Assembly: GCF_002443255.2 (NCBI RefSeq)
Contig: NW_019211455.1
Location: 53,034,801 to 53,098,800, forward strand
Length of the DNA: 64,000 nucleotides
Source of the DNA: Varroa destructor
Lineage: Eukaryota > Arthropoda > Arachnida > Mesostigmata > Varroidae
Direction of reading: 5' to 3'
In this document: piece after piece, positions 1 to 13,440 of the stretch
Layout of the letters: each line of letters opens with the position of its first letter
Numbering within the stretch: position 1 is the stretch's first letter
Notes under the pieces: model-generated
What the model saw: only the letters and a program-made list of their open reading frames with translations
The model's database searches: none
What the model was told of the DNA's origin: nothing
Translations under genes and position numbers: made by a program

Positions 1-3000
1 TCCTTGTCGAAAGGTGCAAGCGACTCGATTTTTATATATGGTAATGATGACAGCTTCGATTCTGTCCATACAATGATCGCCTCCAGAGTCATATGCTCTA
101 TCTGCTATTTGACGTAACTTCAGCCGTCTGTAAGAAACAAAGGTGTACCTTTTTTATTGCAAAAAATGCCTTTCCAGCAACATAAAAGGCCTACTGCACG
201 ACTAATAAGGCTTTTGCTAACGGTAAACAAAACACAGGTCCCTGCACACAGGTGGGTCGATTATCAGGCGCTGACTTGATAACAGTACGTATGAGTACCG
301 CCTATGAGTACAAACTAAGAGCATAAAATAACTACGGAAAACATCGATCCCCGTAGTATTTACTCTGTCATGGTCAATAATGAAAAATTTGCGGGAAAAA
401 GAAAACCGCATTAGAGTCAGTCTATCATGTATGATCCATCTTCATTTAGCCCACGCGGGACTTACAAATCGGAATTCTCGCCAGTAACAAATCAGTGATC
501 ATCGAATGCAGCCGTTTGTTTTGATCTTCTATTTTAAGACAATTATCTGATGATAGCTCGTGTCTCCTACTCACCGGCACTGCAAACCACTTCTACCCTA
601 AAATTAGCACATACTTCGGATACAGGCTCCGCCTGTTCAAAGGCTACATACGTGCAAATACTAGGTAGAAAACCATTGACCCTAACATATTTTATTGCTA
701 ATATTAACAATTATACATGAGCAGTATATTTTTTCTACATATGTGTGGCTAAATGAAGAATTGTGCCATTTTTATGGAGCTCACATGGAATTGAAATGGC
801 GAGCGATAGAGCTTTTGCTGTTGCTTCTGATGGCAAGTAAAACGTTTCTTTTTCTTTTTTTTTTTAGTGAATAGCAGTTTCTGATCTATTTGCAGACCAA
901 AAGTATAGGCGCTTATATTCTAGTTAGCTAAACTACTAATCGCTCAGACCTTCATTAATTGTCCGAAAATACAATTCAACAATAGATGAGTTTCAGTTAT
1001 TTTATTAACATCATCTTTTACGGTATAAATAACTACTGTATCCCGTAATCACAAATAAACATAATCACAAATGGACCCCTATTCAACAAAAAATTGATGA
1101 CAAAGCATTTCTGTAGTACACTCGATTATGACAAACTTATAGTTGGTTTCTAAGTTAAGTCTAAAATAAAAGTTTCTAAGTCTAAAATAATCGCTCAGTC
1201 GGTTTGCAAGGAGTTAGTGAAAATGTCTGTTCATTTCGGGGACGAAAGGTTCGCAAGTTCTAATTTAACATATGATTTAATTGTCGTAAAGTTTTCTTCA
1301 GGAGGGTCACACTCTCTTGGATTGGCCCTCCCGAAAAAAACAAGCTTCTCTCTCCATTGCCTATTATATTCGGAACAGAAACAATCTGTTCTCATAATTT
1401 TAACTGTGAAAATCTTTCAGGGCCATAGACATCTACGAGCAGAAAGTAATCTTCAAGTAGCATCTTGAACAATATATTCTCAGGTTTGTTGAAAGTTAAC
1501 TTGAGAGTTACTTTTTCATCGCTCTGTGTTGTGCAGACCGACTAAGTTGCTAACTTGGAAGAAAATGGAATTGTTCCATACTACACGACGACGCCCATTC
1601 GAACGAAATCCTCTCAAGTTCATGAGAGCCGGGCGCCATTAAAGGTCAGTTAAGGATTACAGTTACTAGGGGGTATACAGGAACGAATTCCTGTAATCTA
1701 ATTTCTATAACTCCTTCGTTTTCATCTACGTGATAATGTTTCTCTGTTCATGGATCAAACACATTTAAAAGAGTTCCACGGCTATAACCCGCCGGTGAAG
1801 AAATTGTTTCAAACGTAGATACACGTCTAAATACACTAAGACTTCTTGCGGCCATGATATAGTAGATAATTAAAAGGAACGATACAATGAAATTTGCCTC
1901 AAATCTGAAGCGTATGACCCTTCTCTAAAAGCAGTTCGCGACGCCTCTACCTAATTCATAAGGCGCTTTGACGGTCAGTGTCGCAAGAGGCTATGGCCCG
2001 AACCCAAAATTTTTAAACTACTACGATTCCCTTTCCTGTTGGCTCCTATCTAAACGAGTACCATACGATAATTGCTTATGTGTGAAACGCAGAACAAGTA
2101 CCGTGCAAATTTTCTTCTTTGAAGATCCTTAGGAATAATTGTCTTCTGTATATCAAAATGACTTCCGGTCGATAACGTATCTTAACAACGAGATCGAAAC
2201 TTCGTTCAGCAAGGTCGATTGCTGAGATTAACTATCGTCATTTCGGATCTTAGCAAGGAAGGGGTTCTACGTAGTGAGTTATTTTGAAAAAGTTTAATCT
2301 ATACACACACGCTAAAGGGTACTATTAAATACGAAGGACGTAAAAAGAGTTGAAAAATGAAGTATGATATTTGTTTTGTTATGTTGCAAATACTTATGGA
2401 TGTTTCTAGACGACCTTGAAAATTTAGGATGCTGCCACAATCACTGATAAACTACTTAAGCAGGCTGCTAGTAATAGTGGGTTACACGTGGATCGTTCTT
2501 GTTTGAGTTTTGTGTGTTTTTTTGTTAATAATTCATATTTTTCCGCGTGTGGTTTTAACCCAAAACGCGTCAGCATTCCACTTTCACCGCCTGTAATTTA
2601 CTGTTAAAGATTTGGACAAGTAACCGTATACCACAACTCCCATCATTGTTTTAAACACTTGGGGTTCTTCCAGGAAAAGTATTTTTGTTTTAGTTGAAAA
2701 GTTATAGACAAGCTTTTATCAAGGCAGAAAGCTAGAAGACAAGTGTCATAGCGATTGGTACGCGGTAGCCGCAGCCAAACCTGGCCAAGAAAAAGCTTCT
2801 ACATGGCGTGCTCTATTTTTGGCTCTTTTGTAAAAATGAGCGTTGCCCTTCTTGCCTTCGTTATCGTATCAAATCCACTGTATAATATTACATATGTACA
2901 TTTACAAAGCTAGTTGACCCTTCATGCTTCTTTTAAATGGTGTATGCTTAACAAATTACTAAGATATCTGCGAAGTTACAGGCATTCATAGTTCGACTCG

Positions 3001-6000
3001 AATTGCTCTATTTTGGCCAGACTGTCGCTATTGAGTTTTGTAAACATGTTTATATATTTCGCGCATCTATCGGACTCGGTGCTAATCAGAGGAAGATCAG
3101 GCACGTCAACGCCAAAGCTCCAAATATCCAGGAATCATTGAACATTTCTACATTGAACAAAAAGAGCGAAGTCCCATTGATAATAATATGCGTATAGGTT
3201 CTTCGAAAAAGTACAATGGTATTTTTTTAATTCTTGTTGTTGCCCTTGGTAGTCCAACGATTCTACGTGAGCTAAGTACACGTATTTACTTGACCATTTT
3301 TCGTGTTTCACATCCGGTCTTCCGTCGTAAGGCTCAATATTACTCTAATGGTCCAGACCCAAATACAAACAAGCACTACGTCCAGACGCATGTTCAAATA
3401 CTGCTTTCTATGACGCACCGATTTAATTTATTTCTATTAATTAATTAATGTACCAATCAGCAATCACTTCAATGCATCAGGGGGCCTATGTTCACATCGA
3501 ATGCAATTGGTTTCATTCAAAAGATGCTCATGAGAGGTCTGCCGGTTAAGTGACAATTTACGGCTATTCATTTGACGGTGGGTATTGCCTAGGTCGATCA
3601 AATTCTGCTTTGGCCAAGTTTCATTAGATGATAAAATTTAAGGATATTAACGGTATGGACTTACTGTGATAGAACAAGACTTTTGGTTGCAAATTGCATA
3701 CGAGCATAGCAGCTTAAACAGCGATACCCAGGAAGAGATCACTAACTAGCCTTAGTGCTGGTTTCAACAAACATTTCAGCCATGCTTTTGATAAAATAAT
3801 ATTTTATTAGGGGTTTATTAGTGTACTCTTTTTCCGGTTATAATTATTTCGATCCATCTTCACCCAAAACCTATCAACAGCCAGTTCGTGTCGAAATTGT
3901 CGTATGCTTTTTTGCTCGCAAAGGTACACATTAGCGATGTTACACACCACCCGCACATTGGCACCATTAGCTTATCGTGAGTCGACTAAGCTACAAGCAG
4001 CTCATGTGGTCTTCGCAAATCATTCCGTTCTAGAATAGCTCCTCCATGCATTGCTCTTACAATTACAAACCCTGGTAGCGTCTCTAGAAAACTTTGAGCC
4101 AAATCCTGACCCTGAGTGCCTTGTGCATTTCCTACGTACAAAGAAATACGTGTGAATAAAGCATTCCTTTCCCGACGGGTGCACGCCATGCAGTTGGCTC
4201 TGCCCGACATCTGCTTCCCTCGAGGGACGGGCAGCACGGAAGTAATGTATTTATTTCATTTTCGTGCCTGTGCCGTCTCATCACGGGTGAGCGTTGGATC
4301 AAGCCTAATGTCTCAGCGTGTGCGAGAATTGTATTTGCATAACGCAATTTCTCCTTGTAAGTTATTATATATACCTTGTTATAGGTTTATTATCCTTTCG
4401 GAAATCGAGACGAAGGTTTAAATTGTTTTACTGCGTGTATTGTCATCGCTGGCAAGATACGTCTTGGTGAGAATATTAAAAGTGTATAAAGTCGCGTATA
4501 GTCATTATTCGTATAGCTTCCTGTTTTTAACTTTGTTCTATACGTGTTAGTTAAATTTTGTTGGGTAATACGTCCGTTATTATGAGTCGTGTGGGTAACT
4601 GGACAAACGTTTGTGGCATAGGGCCCGATCACGCCCATTTTGCTCTTAGGCGAAGTTCTGTTGACATCACCGCTCGCATCAATAGCAGACGACTTGTTTT
4701 TGATATGCGGGGATTTTCAATTATTTGGGCTAAATACTTCAGCAATTCAATAACGAAAGTAAATGGGCGAATGCTATAATCTAATGTCCATGCAAAAACC
4801 TAAGCACTCTTCGAAGTGACACAACATTTGAGGACGGAATACATTTTTCCGCCGGTAAATCGAATTTCCCTTCTACATTTGTACTAGTTATAGAAACATG
4901 TAGTTTGTTACCACGAAATCTACCAATGTGTTTACTAGTGCTACGACTTCTCTGTCGTACCAATTGCAGGTTTTGACATCGCTCACCAATGGCAGTTAGC
5001 CGTATCGCCTGCGACGTACTCATATCTTACGCAACAATGCTGCTTTTCGTATTATCTTCAGCCTGATGAAGCCGCTTCTTCACGCTGCAGTTGTTAGGCG
5101 AGGGTATTTGCATGGTGACGAATTAGATTATCTGTATTAGTACATTAGTCCTGCTATGTTATCGAAAGAGTACGGCGGAGGGAGCGACGAGCTTAAACAG
5201 GGAAAGTCTGTTGAACTGTCTTGATACGGCTATCGGAGGCCGCGCCGCCATTAAAACCTAGACATCGACTAATAATCTATGGATGTTATTTAGAACAATC
5301 GTCTTAAAATGACTAAATTGCACCAGCTGGATTACCAAAGATCATTCAAAGTTTTATCTATTACCTGGTACATAAATACGTATTTTTACTTTTATTATCT
5401 CTTCGTAAGAAAGAACCTTTCACACTGTAAAGTTAATGTCGGCGCCTTATAGAATGCATTTAACAATAAAGCTGACTAGTTAAAACAGCCGATTCTAGCG
5501 CGGTTGTTGTTTCGATAACATAAAGTCTTAATTATTGTGGTAACATGCATAGGATTCTGGGTGTAAAGTTGGCTGGCCATACAACTGCTGGTTTCGAAAA
5601 GGACTCTCGAAGGTACCATGAAGACTTCGTATCTAAACTGTCAAATAGAAATCCGTCGGTAAATTAAGACAATATTTTCTAGGTTGTGTCGGTATTTAGC
5701 CGTATTTGTTCAATAAGCCTTTATCACTCTAAATTTCGAGCGTTGCTTTTCATTATGAAAATAATTATCATGAACGCTTCGGCTATAGAATTTAGTTTAT
5801 TACTAGATAAAGAATACGATACATAGAATATGATACGATAGATGATCAAAAATGCCCAAAAAAATGTGGAACTTGTATGAAAAAAAGATATCTAGTTAAC
5901 GTGCTAAAAATTCAATATGCGCTTTCTTTATGAGTTCATTAAACATATGCCATAGGTATATTGAAAACATCTCTGTTCCGTTGCATAGTAATAATACTTA

Positions 6001-7984
6001 AACACATAATTCGAAATTTTATTGGATCAGTTCAGATCAAAAATATATCTGCTACGATCGGGACTAGTTGACACAGGCCCGTTCCCAAAATATAATTCAA
6101 TGCCCAATATCAAGCGTATCCCGACGCCTTACCTATGTTGATCTAGCTCATGGTTCGATATAGATTGTCTAGCTTTTCCACTATGGTCGAAATATAGCCC
6201 AAATATCGTTTGATTTTTGTGTAACTTGCTCATATAGAGCATAAAAGAGCTACAACGGTTGTCCTAGAATACTTGTGTATAAGTAAAGCGCCTTTCTGTG
6301 CTAACTGTAGTCCTCAGATGGCAGAGAGCAAGCTCTAATGATCTCAGGTGCAAAAATCGACTCCGAAATCTCAAATTCAATGCAAACAATGGTTTAGTTA
6401 TCCAAACCGCTATCCCAAATAGTCTTCAATGACTTCATTGTCTACAGTCCGTTGTCTGGGTTGCGCCCTCTGCTAACCATGATCCATACGCTCACGGCTT
6501 AACGAGTCTGACTCTGTGTCAGACGAGTTCATCAATTATTTCTTCTTACTTGATTTGGCACAATGTATCGGCTTTACATATATCTAGGCATGGATCATCC
6601 CAGAGGTTTTTTGAGTGCGTATCCTTAAAAACCTCTTAACAAGAGGACAGTTTAATAGTATGCGTATTTTCTAGAATCGTGGTAAATCATGTGATCGGAG
6701 CAAGAAAAAACGCATATCTTTTATACTAATATTCGGCCAGTTCGCACAGCTATACCCTGTGTCCTATTGTGTTTATATGAATGCCATTTTTATCTAACAA
6801 GCACTTTTAATCCGTGATTAGTAACGTCATTATTCCCTAAACGCGCTACGATCATCAAACTTCGGCCTATTTTTAGCTTGTCGTTAGAGGTCGTATTGCT
6901 CTCCTCAGTAAGTCTTTGTGAGGAAGGTCTTGATGTTCGCGAAGTTCCTGATCCAGGTAAGTAATGACCTTTTCATATGTTTTTCTGCAAGAAAGGAAAC
7001 GTACTCACATTACCTAAGCAGGTAGACAAGACCTAGGTTGCACTAGGAATAAAATCGGCAGCAATCTCGCGAAACCATCTTCGTAGATCTGCATTTACAG
7101 ACCCTATTTGTTTATGAGGCGAACGCATATACCAACAATAAGCGATTTAATCTCCTACCTATTTTTGTGAAGTTGGAACGCTCTTTTAAAGGCGACATTG
7201 TGCAAATAGTTAGCAACACGACGATGCCAATGACAGGTAGTTGACGCGGCCAAAGATGCCTTGGCTATCTGATTACACGTATATCGATAAAATACAGATC
7301 GGTGGAGCTTCACAAAGTTCAACAGATTTTTCTCGCTGAGATTCGAATCATCCGCGTAACTCTAATCAAAACATTAAAAAAAAATGTGAGAACACGGCTA
7401 GGATAACTAGGCTGTTACAAGCAAATCCGGCGAACCTTCGAAACTGACTATTTTCAACTAGCCGAACCATACCGGGCAGTCTTATGCCAATCGGGAATGT
7501 TCCCATACGCGATTTCTCTGCCTATCGTTTTTCGAAATTGAATCAATAATGGGATATGTTGTCCGACCAGTTGCCCCCTTTGAGTATGGGAAGCCCCGTA
7601 ATCGTACCGACTTAGATCGGGCTAAATGATTTTTGCTCAATCCTGGAAGTAATTGAGACATGGTGATAAAGCATGATTTGTGTTTTTGGCCAGGCGTATT
7701 CTTTTCTAGTTTAAGTTTTGAAAATTGCGCGAAAATTCATTCTTGAAACGTTTGTATCATTCACGTACTATGGTTTAGTCAAAGACCTCCTTACCTAATG
7801 TCTTCGCCAAATTTCAACTAGCTTTTTTTTGTTATATACCATAATTGAAGTTTCCTTCTACATGTTACAGCATCTGAAAGATGCCGTTTTTATTCCCCTC
7901 AACAGTAAGCTCTATATTCTTGTTGCACCACCAAAGCTTTCCTATTTAACACGCTACAATTTCTGAAAGCAAAAAACGATTACA
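1..7984. other. Intergenic stretch downstream of TERT, no gene supported
   Basis: I see no conserved protein in this stretch on either strand. The longest open frames are about 60 to 100 codons and have no recognisable motif. A slightly GC-richer patch at about 3960 to 4330 has overlapping frames on both strands (minus-strand frame 3986 to 4237), but neither is joined to convincing splice sites. There are short direct repeats near 1150 to 1195 (two copies of a GTTTCTAAG...GTCTAAAATAA unit) and poly-T runs near 850. Part of it could be 3' flanking DNA of the TERT gene, which runs leftward into it. Confidence 0.5.
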
Positions 7985-10900
7985 TTATCTAAATTCATGC
8001 GCGTCGAAAGTAGTAGATATCATGCGGACACACGTTGCGAATATATTGTCTACTCGCCCAAAGCGTATGTAATACAAGCTTGTTACCCGGAAGCGTACGG
8101 AGCTCTCGACTGCGATCTCGAACATGTTCCGGAACAAGCTAGACAAGTTATGGTTGTTGAAATGAAACAATCCGAGAGAATATGCCCAACTACTTGTCGC
8201 TAGCAGGTAGCTTAAGGCCTGGACCGGCGGTTTGAAATGCAGCTCCTTATAGTAGCATCTGTTGAAGTGTCACAGGTTAGGATTTTCGTATTTCATAAAA
8301 AGCAAATACAGCCCACAACCGGGAGATATTACGTCCGATCCTGTGTTAGTATATACATTTGTACGAAATAGATATTGCTTCGAATAATCATAATCATAAG
8401 AGTAATACAAATAATTATACAATTGTAGAAATGCTCCTTAAAGTAAAACATGAATTTTAATTTGTTCAGATAAACATTACACCTATAGGAACATCGGATA
8501 AGTCAAGCATAGTTAAGGCTAAAAAAGGATAGAATAGATAATATATGCAGTAGATACCTGCAGTCATGAAGAAAAGTTTTGTAGTCCTTTGAAGGCCTCA
8601 CAGCTCCTGAAGTGCAATCGATCTCCACACCACAGTATGATATAGTTAGTGGGATAACGTCGTTTTCAGGAGTTGCGTCATTGTTTCCCGGTTTCCAGTT
8701 GAGCATCAGTTTGCTTTTCGAAAACTGTAGTCCAGGATGATGCATCTCATTTTCGCTGGTTTCGATGTAAACAACGAAAGAAACTGTTGGATATTTGGGA
8801 CGCGGAATGAAAGGTATACTCGAAGAATCAATCTACGGGGTGGTAACCATCACACTTCCATCTCGGTGATCACACATAGTAGACGTAATGTCTGAAGGAC
8901 CAAATTGAGCTCGAATGCTAGGAAGAGACTAAATAAAATCAAAAGCGGGGTCTCTCTCTACGACTGCTTCTATTTCGACATGGCGCAGACCACATATTCA
9001 TACGAACGACGAAGAAAGGCACATCCATCCTGATGGACAAGACAGAGTCAACTGGCGACAACCAAGCAAATATCTATTGACAAGCTGCACATACTGGCAA
9101 AAGCAAGGCAAGCAATTAATAGGCTTCAAACATGACATCCAGGCACTTCCATCTAAATATTTATTGAGGTATCTATTGTAGGTCGTAGCCATTCTGCAAT
9201 AGTCCAGGAGACGTGCACCTATATGTACTAGAAGGTTGCTGGGCTGTCTTGAGAGTAATATATAATGTAAAAGTAGCGGAGTGCGAAAAGGAAGTATAGA
9301 AGCTTTTTTTCCGCAAGTAGATTAAGTGGATAAATGTTCTCATTAGACGGTGGATATATTTCGTTTAAGATAGGTAAAGGCAAAATAGAGACTGGTACGT
9401 TGCCCGTCTTCGATGTAGAATCTCGCCCTCGTCTATGAGAATTTAGTCGGTCTATTAGAACAGAAGGTAAACGACGATTTTGACGGGAGACCATGGGTAA
9501 CACCCGTACGAAGTATTTGAATTCTTGACGGCGCACAGTGAGCTCCGAGCTGACAGTGAACTGCCAAAGGAAACATAATCTTTTGCCAAAACGGAGAAGA
9601 AGTGCTTTTGTAAAGGTCCCAATCCCATGGGCAGAGACAGTGGGCAAGACTTTGTCGGCTTTTCTGAATGCAGTCGCTTGATTGTAACGCTCTTATTTGC
9701 TTTAAAAAGCTTGCGTCGACAAGAGGTTGACGCCGAACAAATGGTGCCAGCTTATGAAACTATCCATCTACTATGACATCTGATCACCGTTCAACGGGCC
9801 TATTGGTACATTTATCTGCGCATAAATGTGTAATAGGGCCTTTTTTTGTGGCGTGTCTTAGTTCCAGGACCTTTCAGTGTTGAGATGATCTTTGATATCA
9901 AATGCTTTCGGAAGGCGGTAGCCCTGCTCAAAATAGCAACTAATGCTATTCTTCCTTCGATCAAATAAGGTTTTACCTAATTAACTAATCTATTGGTGCC
10001 GTTCGTTCAGGTTTTCGCGTGTGTGCTATTGCGAATTCGTTTATTGTGGAAATGTCCTGCAACTTCACGATTACGAAATGGTGTTCGCATGCTTCAATAT
10101 TTCGGCTAAAAAGGGCAGAAAATAGCACCAAACCGAAAATGAAGCTCTTTTTTGTCTTAGCAGTGATAAAAATTTGAAATGACCTTTTTAAAGCAGTTCT
10201 TTTTAAGCATTTTTTATGCATGTAAGTTGCGGGGGAACTTGTAACTCTTCATTTTGAAAAACAATGTCAACTAACACATGGCAGTATTTTTTCTTTCAAC
10301 TACTTACAAAATAACCCGAGCACGCCGAGCATTATCTAGTCGGTTTGTAATAACAAGGTAGTCGTCCATTGTCCTGAACACAACGAGGTTGTCCACCGCT
10401 GAGTTACAGTTTAGCGAATTGAATCGTTCAAATAACACATCGACAGTATATGTCAAATAGAGATCAGCCAGAAACGATGAAGGCGAAGCTCCTTGAGGTA
10501 AGCCTCGGACAAAACTGCAATAAACAAGAAAACAGTTCGAAATGAAAAAAAGCCTAGGTGATGATTGTGTAATAAATGAAGTGGCATCAAAGCCAACAGC
10601 AAAAATTATCGTGTATAATAATTTATAACATTGATTGCATTTCCGAGCAATTGAGCCTCTAATCCTCTATGACCTCTTTTATATGAACTGCTAAAAACGA
10701 TGAAACTTTGCTGCTCTGGTCTATTCTTTCTTAATCTGTTTGATTTACTATATGGTTGATTCATTCCAGCATACAATTCTTAATCATTTTATCATATTTG
10801 TCGTCTGTTATTTTTCTGCTTTGCCTTGTTGTCCTTGTCAACAGTTATACCGGTTTCACAGGCCCTAGTTGAAAACGAAATTAGAAAATATACTTGACAA

Positions 10901-13440
10901 TGCTAAACAATAGTCTTTAGGAGCTAATCAGAGAGAGCGAGAGAGTACTTCATGTTACCATTATTATTATCTATTCGACGTATCAGTGATGAAATACAAA
11001 TAATCTTCGTGTAATATTTTTCAAATACTACCGATAACATCGATTGTCCAATGAAACGATGAAATTGTCAATCGTATGAAGAAGGCGGGCTTTTTCTTCT
11101 GAGCCCTTAAGATATATTGTTCTGTCCGTGGGGACCAAAATCGAAACTCTTCCTTCCAGTAGGGGCCAAGCAAAAACGTGCTCCTGAAGAATATTTATTA
11201 TCCGCGCTTTTAGCATAGGCTTTAAAGGGATGTCTACCTCTTTAAACTGCAACGCTGTAAATACACAACGCAGCAAAAATCAATAAAAAAAATTGTTGAA
11301 AAACGTTGTTCCTAATTTGCAATATTCATCCAGTAATGGTAAAGGGTAGAAAATCCAATCGCAAACGATTATATAATAGATTTGACGAATCCAAACGTAG
11401 ACCGCGGGACTTAGCTGACGCTAAACGTCTTCTAGGAAGCCTGGTCGACTACGCAGGTGATTACGTGAAAACTGTTCAAAATATAGCTGTTTTTACATAA
11501 GAGCTAGTTTTCTCTGAAATACTCCAATAGTATTTGCGTATACAAATATGTTAGAGATAAATAAAGTTAATGAAAAATAGGCCAAGCAGCTATTTTCACT
11601 GTTGGCCTGTTACGAACTTATGTTGATAGTTAGACGCTTCTTCTCGGCTACAAACTCATGCCTCGTCGTGTAGATTTACATTTTACTTTTTGTGTATTAA
11701 TGCCATATATAGGTTAGATTTCTACTTATTATATCCTTTAACAAAGGTGTTGGATCACCTTGTTGACCGGTAGGCCAACGTCGTTCGATGATTTCTTTTA
11801 GATCTGCGTGGTTCACACTACCGTAGCAATCTTTAACATCTGCTCTTACGATGTAAAGGGAACCCTTTGAAGCGATAGCGCTCAGTCGCTGAAGTGCTAA
11901 CGAAGTGTTTAGACGACAGATTGGACCGCGTCTGAAATTAAAGACAAAGACGATTTTCGAATTAAGTTTCCTTTTCTACATAACGTTTATCACAGTCAAA
12001 ATATAGCAATTAAATTAAAGCCATCCGAACGACTTATAAAATTATGCTAATGAATAGTGATTTCTTTATAAATGGGTATATAACAGCCGTTGTTTTACTT
12101 TTGATTTGGTATTATACACTGTTTCAGTTTATCTAAGCGTCTTTATACGCGTTCGGATTATTCTATACCTAATTTTTTATATGTCATCCTCATATATGTA
12201 GTACATACAACCGAGTATATGCGCGCGCTTTGATTGCTTCTATATACGTCCGTGCAGTCTTTGAGAAGGAAACCATTTCGGGAAATTGATTGAGCATCGG
12301 CCGAAATTTGAGAGGATTTAGTTTGGGAAAAGGTCGTATGTTCCCTATAGGGCATCCGCTGGAGGGCTCCAGATTATCGCGAATTAATTCCTCTAGGCAT
12401 CGTTTGCGATTATTACGAAATTGTTCTGAACTCCCGTAAATTGCCACTTTCGGCATGCTTCGTCGGTTTGTAACGACCACGGCAGCGTGGACGTTTAACA
12501 CGATAAGTCTCATAATCAGACAGCACAGAGATTCTACTAGCTTTGCTTGCTCACTTAGACCTTCGATACGTTTTAGCCAACGCGGTATCTTAGCGCTAGA
12601 TACAGAAAGCCTTCGGCGAAACTCCGCACCAGATCCATAGTCGATAAGGGTCTGGAGAAGTAAGCGTAAAAAGCTTTCCATACGAGATGCTGTTCGGGTA
12701 AATAAAAGGTTTTTCGGGAGGACCCGTCGTTGAAGGGCAATTGCACCCATGACAATCAAATCTGTCGGAATCTCAGAATGGTCTCCAAATTGCATACGCA
12801 GAAATATCGTATTAGCTTTTGTATTCAGAAGATTCGCTAGTGCTCGGACAACGGGGTGGCCTTCCACGAATACATTTCTAGATAGCAGAACCCTAATTTC
12901 CGGAGTCACGGACTCCCACCAAAAAGGCAAGGTTTTTCGAAGGAAATTGGCTTTATCAGTGGTGAAATAGTTCCGAAGTTCAGAAAGTTCAACGCAAGCC
13001 TTTTCACTTGTTAAACCAAATCGTTCAATGATTATATTGTTCGCCTTTTCAAGTCTATCCTGGCCTTCGTTAACGTTTTCGGAGAATTGTATTTTCTTCA
13101 CTGCGCGTGCCACGTAATGCAGGGTAGACTTCTGCTGATATAATGGCGGTCCGCTCATTTGAACATAGTAAGTTACCTGCGGGTCAGCTACAAGAACTGT
13201 CTTATTGTTTAAGGCTTCTGACCATACATCGATGAGACCATTCTGTTTCAACAAATTGTCCAGTTCGCCCCGAAAACGGTTCCTGTTGAGAAATCCAACA
13301 ATTTTTTGCGGCGATATTCTGCGATACGGCCCTTGCGGACCTAAGTCGCTGAGTACGAGCGTAGTTTTTAAGAAATGCGTTAGCTCCGGGGAGAGATTAC
13401 CAACCGCTTTATTATTAGAGATAGCTTCGAGTGTTGATAT
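7985..13440 (-). CDS. TERT: Telomerase reverse transcriptase (TERT), six exons, N-terminal end missing
   Basis: TERT copies the telomerase RNA template onto chromosome ends in the nucleus. Exons in transcription order are 13440-12209, 11931-11759, 11254-11032, 10514-10308, 8755-8558 and 8258-7985, about 768 residues, and every join keeps frame (phases 0, 2, 1, 2, 2, 2). The first exon holds the telomerase RNA-binding domain, its T motif (AAVVVTNRR...EQFRNNRKR aligns with the FFYVTE region) and motif 1 (RPFPKLNPLKFRPML). The second holds motif A (LYIVRADVKDCYGSV, catalytic Asp at 11838-11840). The third matches the motif A-B' linker. The fourth holds motif B' (RGLPQGASPSSF) and motif C (RTMDDYLVITN, Asp pair at 10361-10366). 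The fifth holds motifs D and E, and the sixth the C-terminal extension. The three catalytic aspartates are intact. The first exon begins after a TTTATTTTCAG acceptor at 13441, so at least one upstream exon exists. The stop at 7985-7987 ends the protein earlier than in vertebrates; a further exon using a donor inside the last one cannot be excluded. Confidence 0.92.
8558..8755 (-). other. TERT: TERT exon: motifs D and E
   Basis: The exon reads GLQFSKSKLMLNW (motif D, compare the conserved lysine-rich NLRKTVVNF of vertebrate TERT) and ISYCGVEIDCTSGAV (motif E, compare WCGLLLDTRTLEV). The spacing from motif C to motif D across the 1552-base intron 8756-10307 matches vertebrate TERT almost residue for residue, which argues that no exon is missing in that intron. 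The acceptor is ACCAG at 8756-8760 and the donor GTATCT. Confidence 0.85.
10308..10514 (-). other. TERT: TERT exon: motifs B' and C, catalytic Asp pair
   Basis: This 207-base exon is flanked by a TTTATTGCAG acceptor and a perfect GTAAGT donor (10302-10307). It encodes the RGLPQGASPSSF primer-grip turn of motif B' and the MDDY of motif C. It has no start codon and is shorter than usual open-frame cutoffs, so a simple ORF scan misses it although it holds two of the three catalytic aspartates. Confidence 0.9.
12209..13440 (-). other. TERT: TERT exon: RNA-binding domain, T motif and motif 1
   Basis: This is the largest TERT exon, 1232 bases. It opens in phase 0 after the acceptor TTTATTTTCAG and ends in phase 2 at a GTATGT donor (12203-12208). 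The open frame runs from ISTLEAISNN through the T motif near 12440-12540 to motif 1 near 12290-12340. The frame continues past the donor to 12190, but splicing there joins CGG TT to A of the next exon and leads into motif A. The N-terminal TEN domain seen in vertebrate TERT is not in this exon; insect TERTs also lack a recognisable one. Confidence 0.88.

Noticed and set aside
3986..4421. Overlapping open frames on both strands in a GC-richer patch
   Set aside because: No domain recognised and no consistent splice structure; cannot decide strand or reality.
9228..9647. 139-codon minus-strand open frame inside the TERT gene
   Set aside because: It lies in the intron between motifs C and D. Splicing across it gives the expected motif C to D spacing exactly, so it is not a TERT exon, and no other family is recognised.
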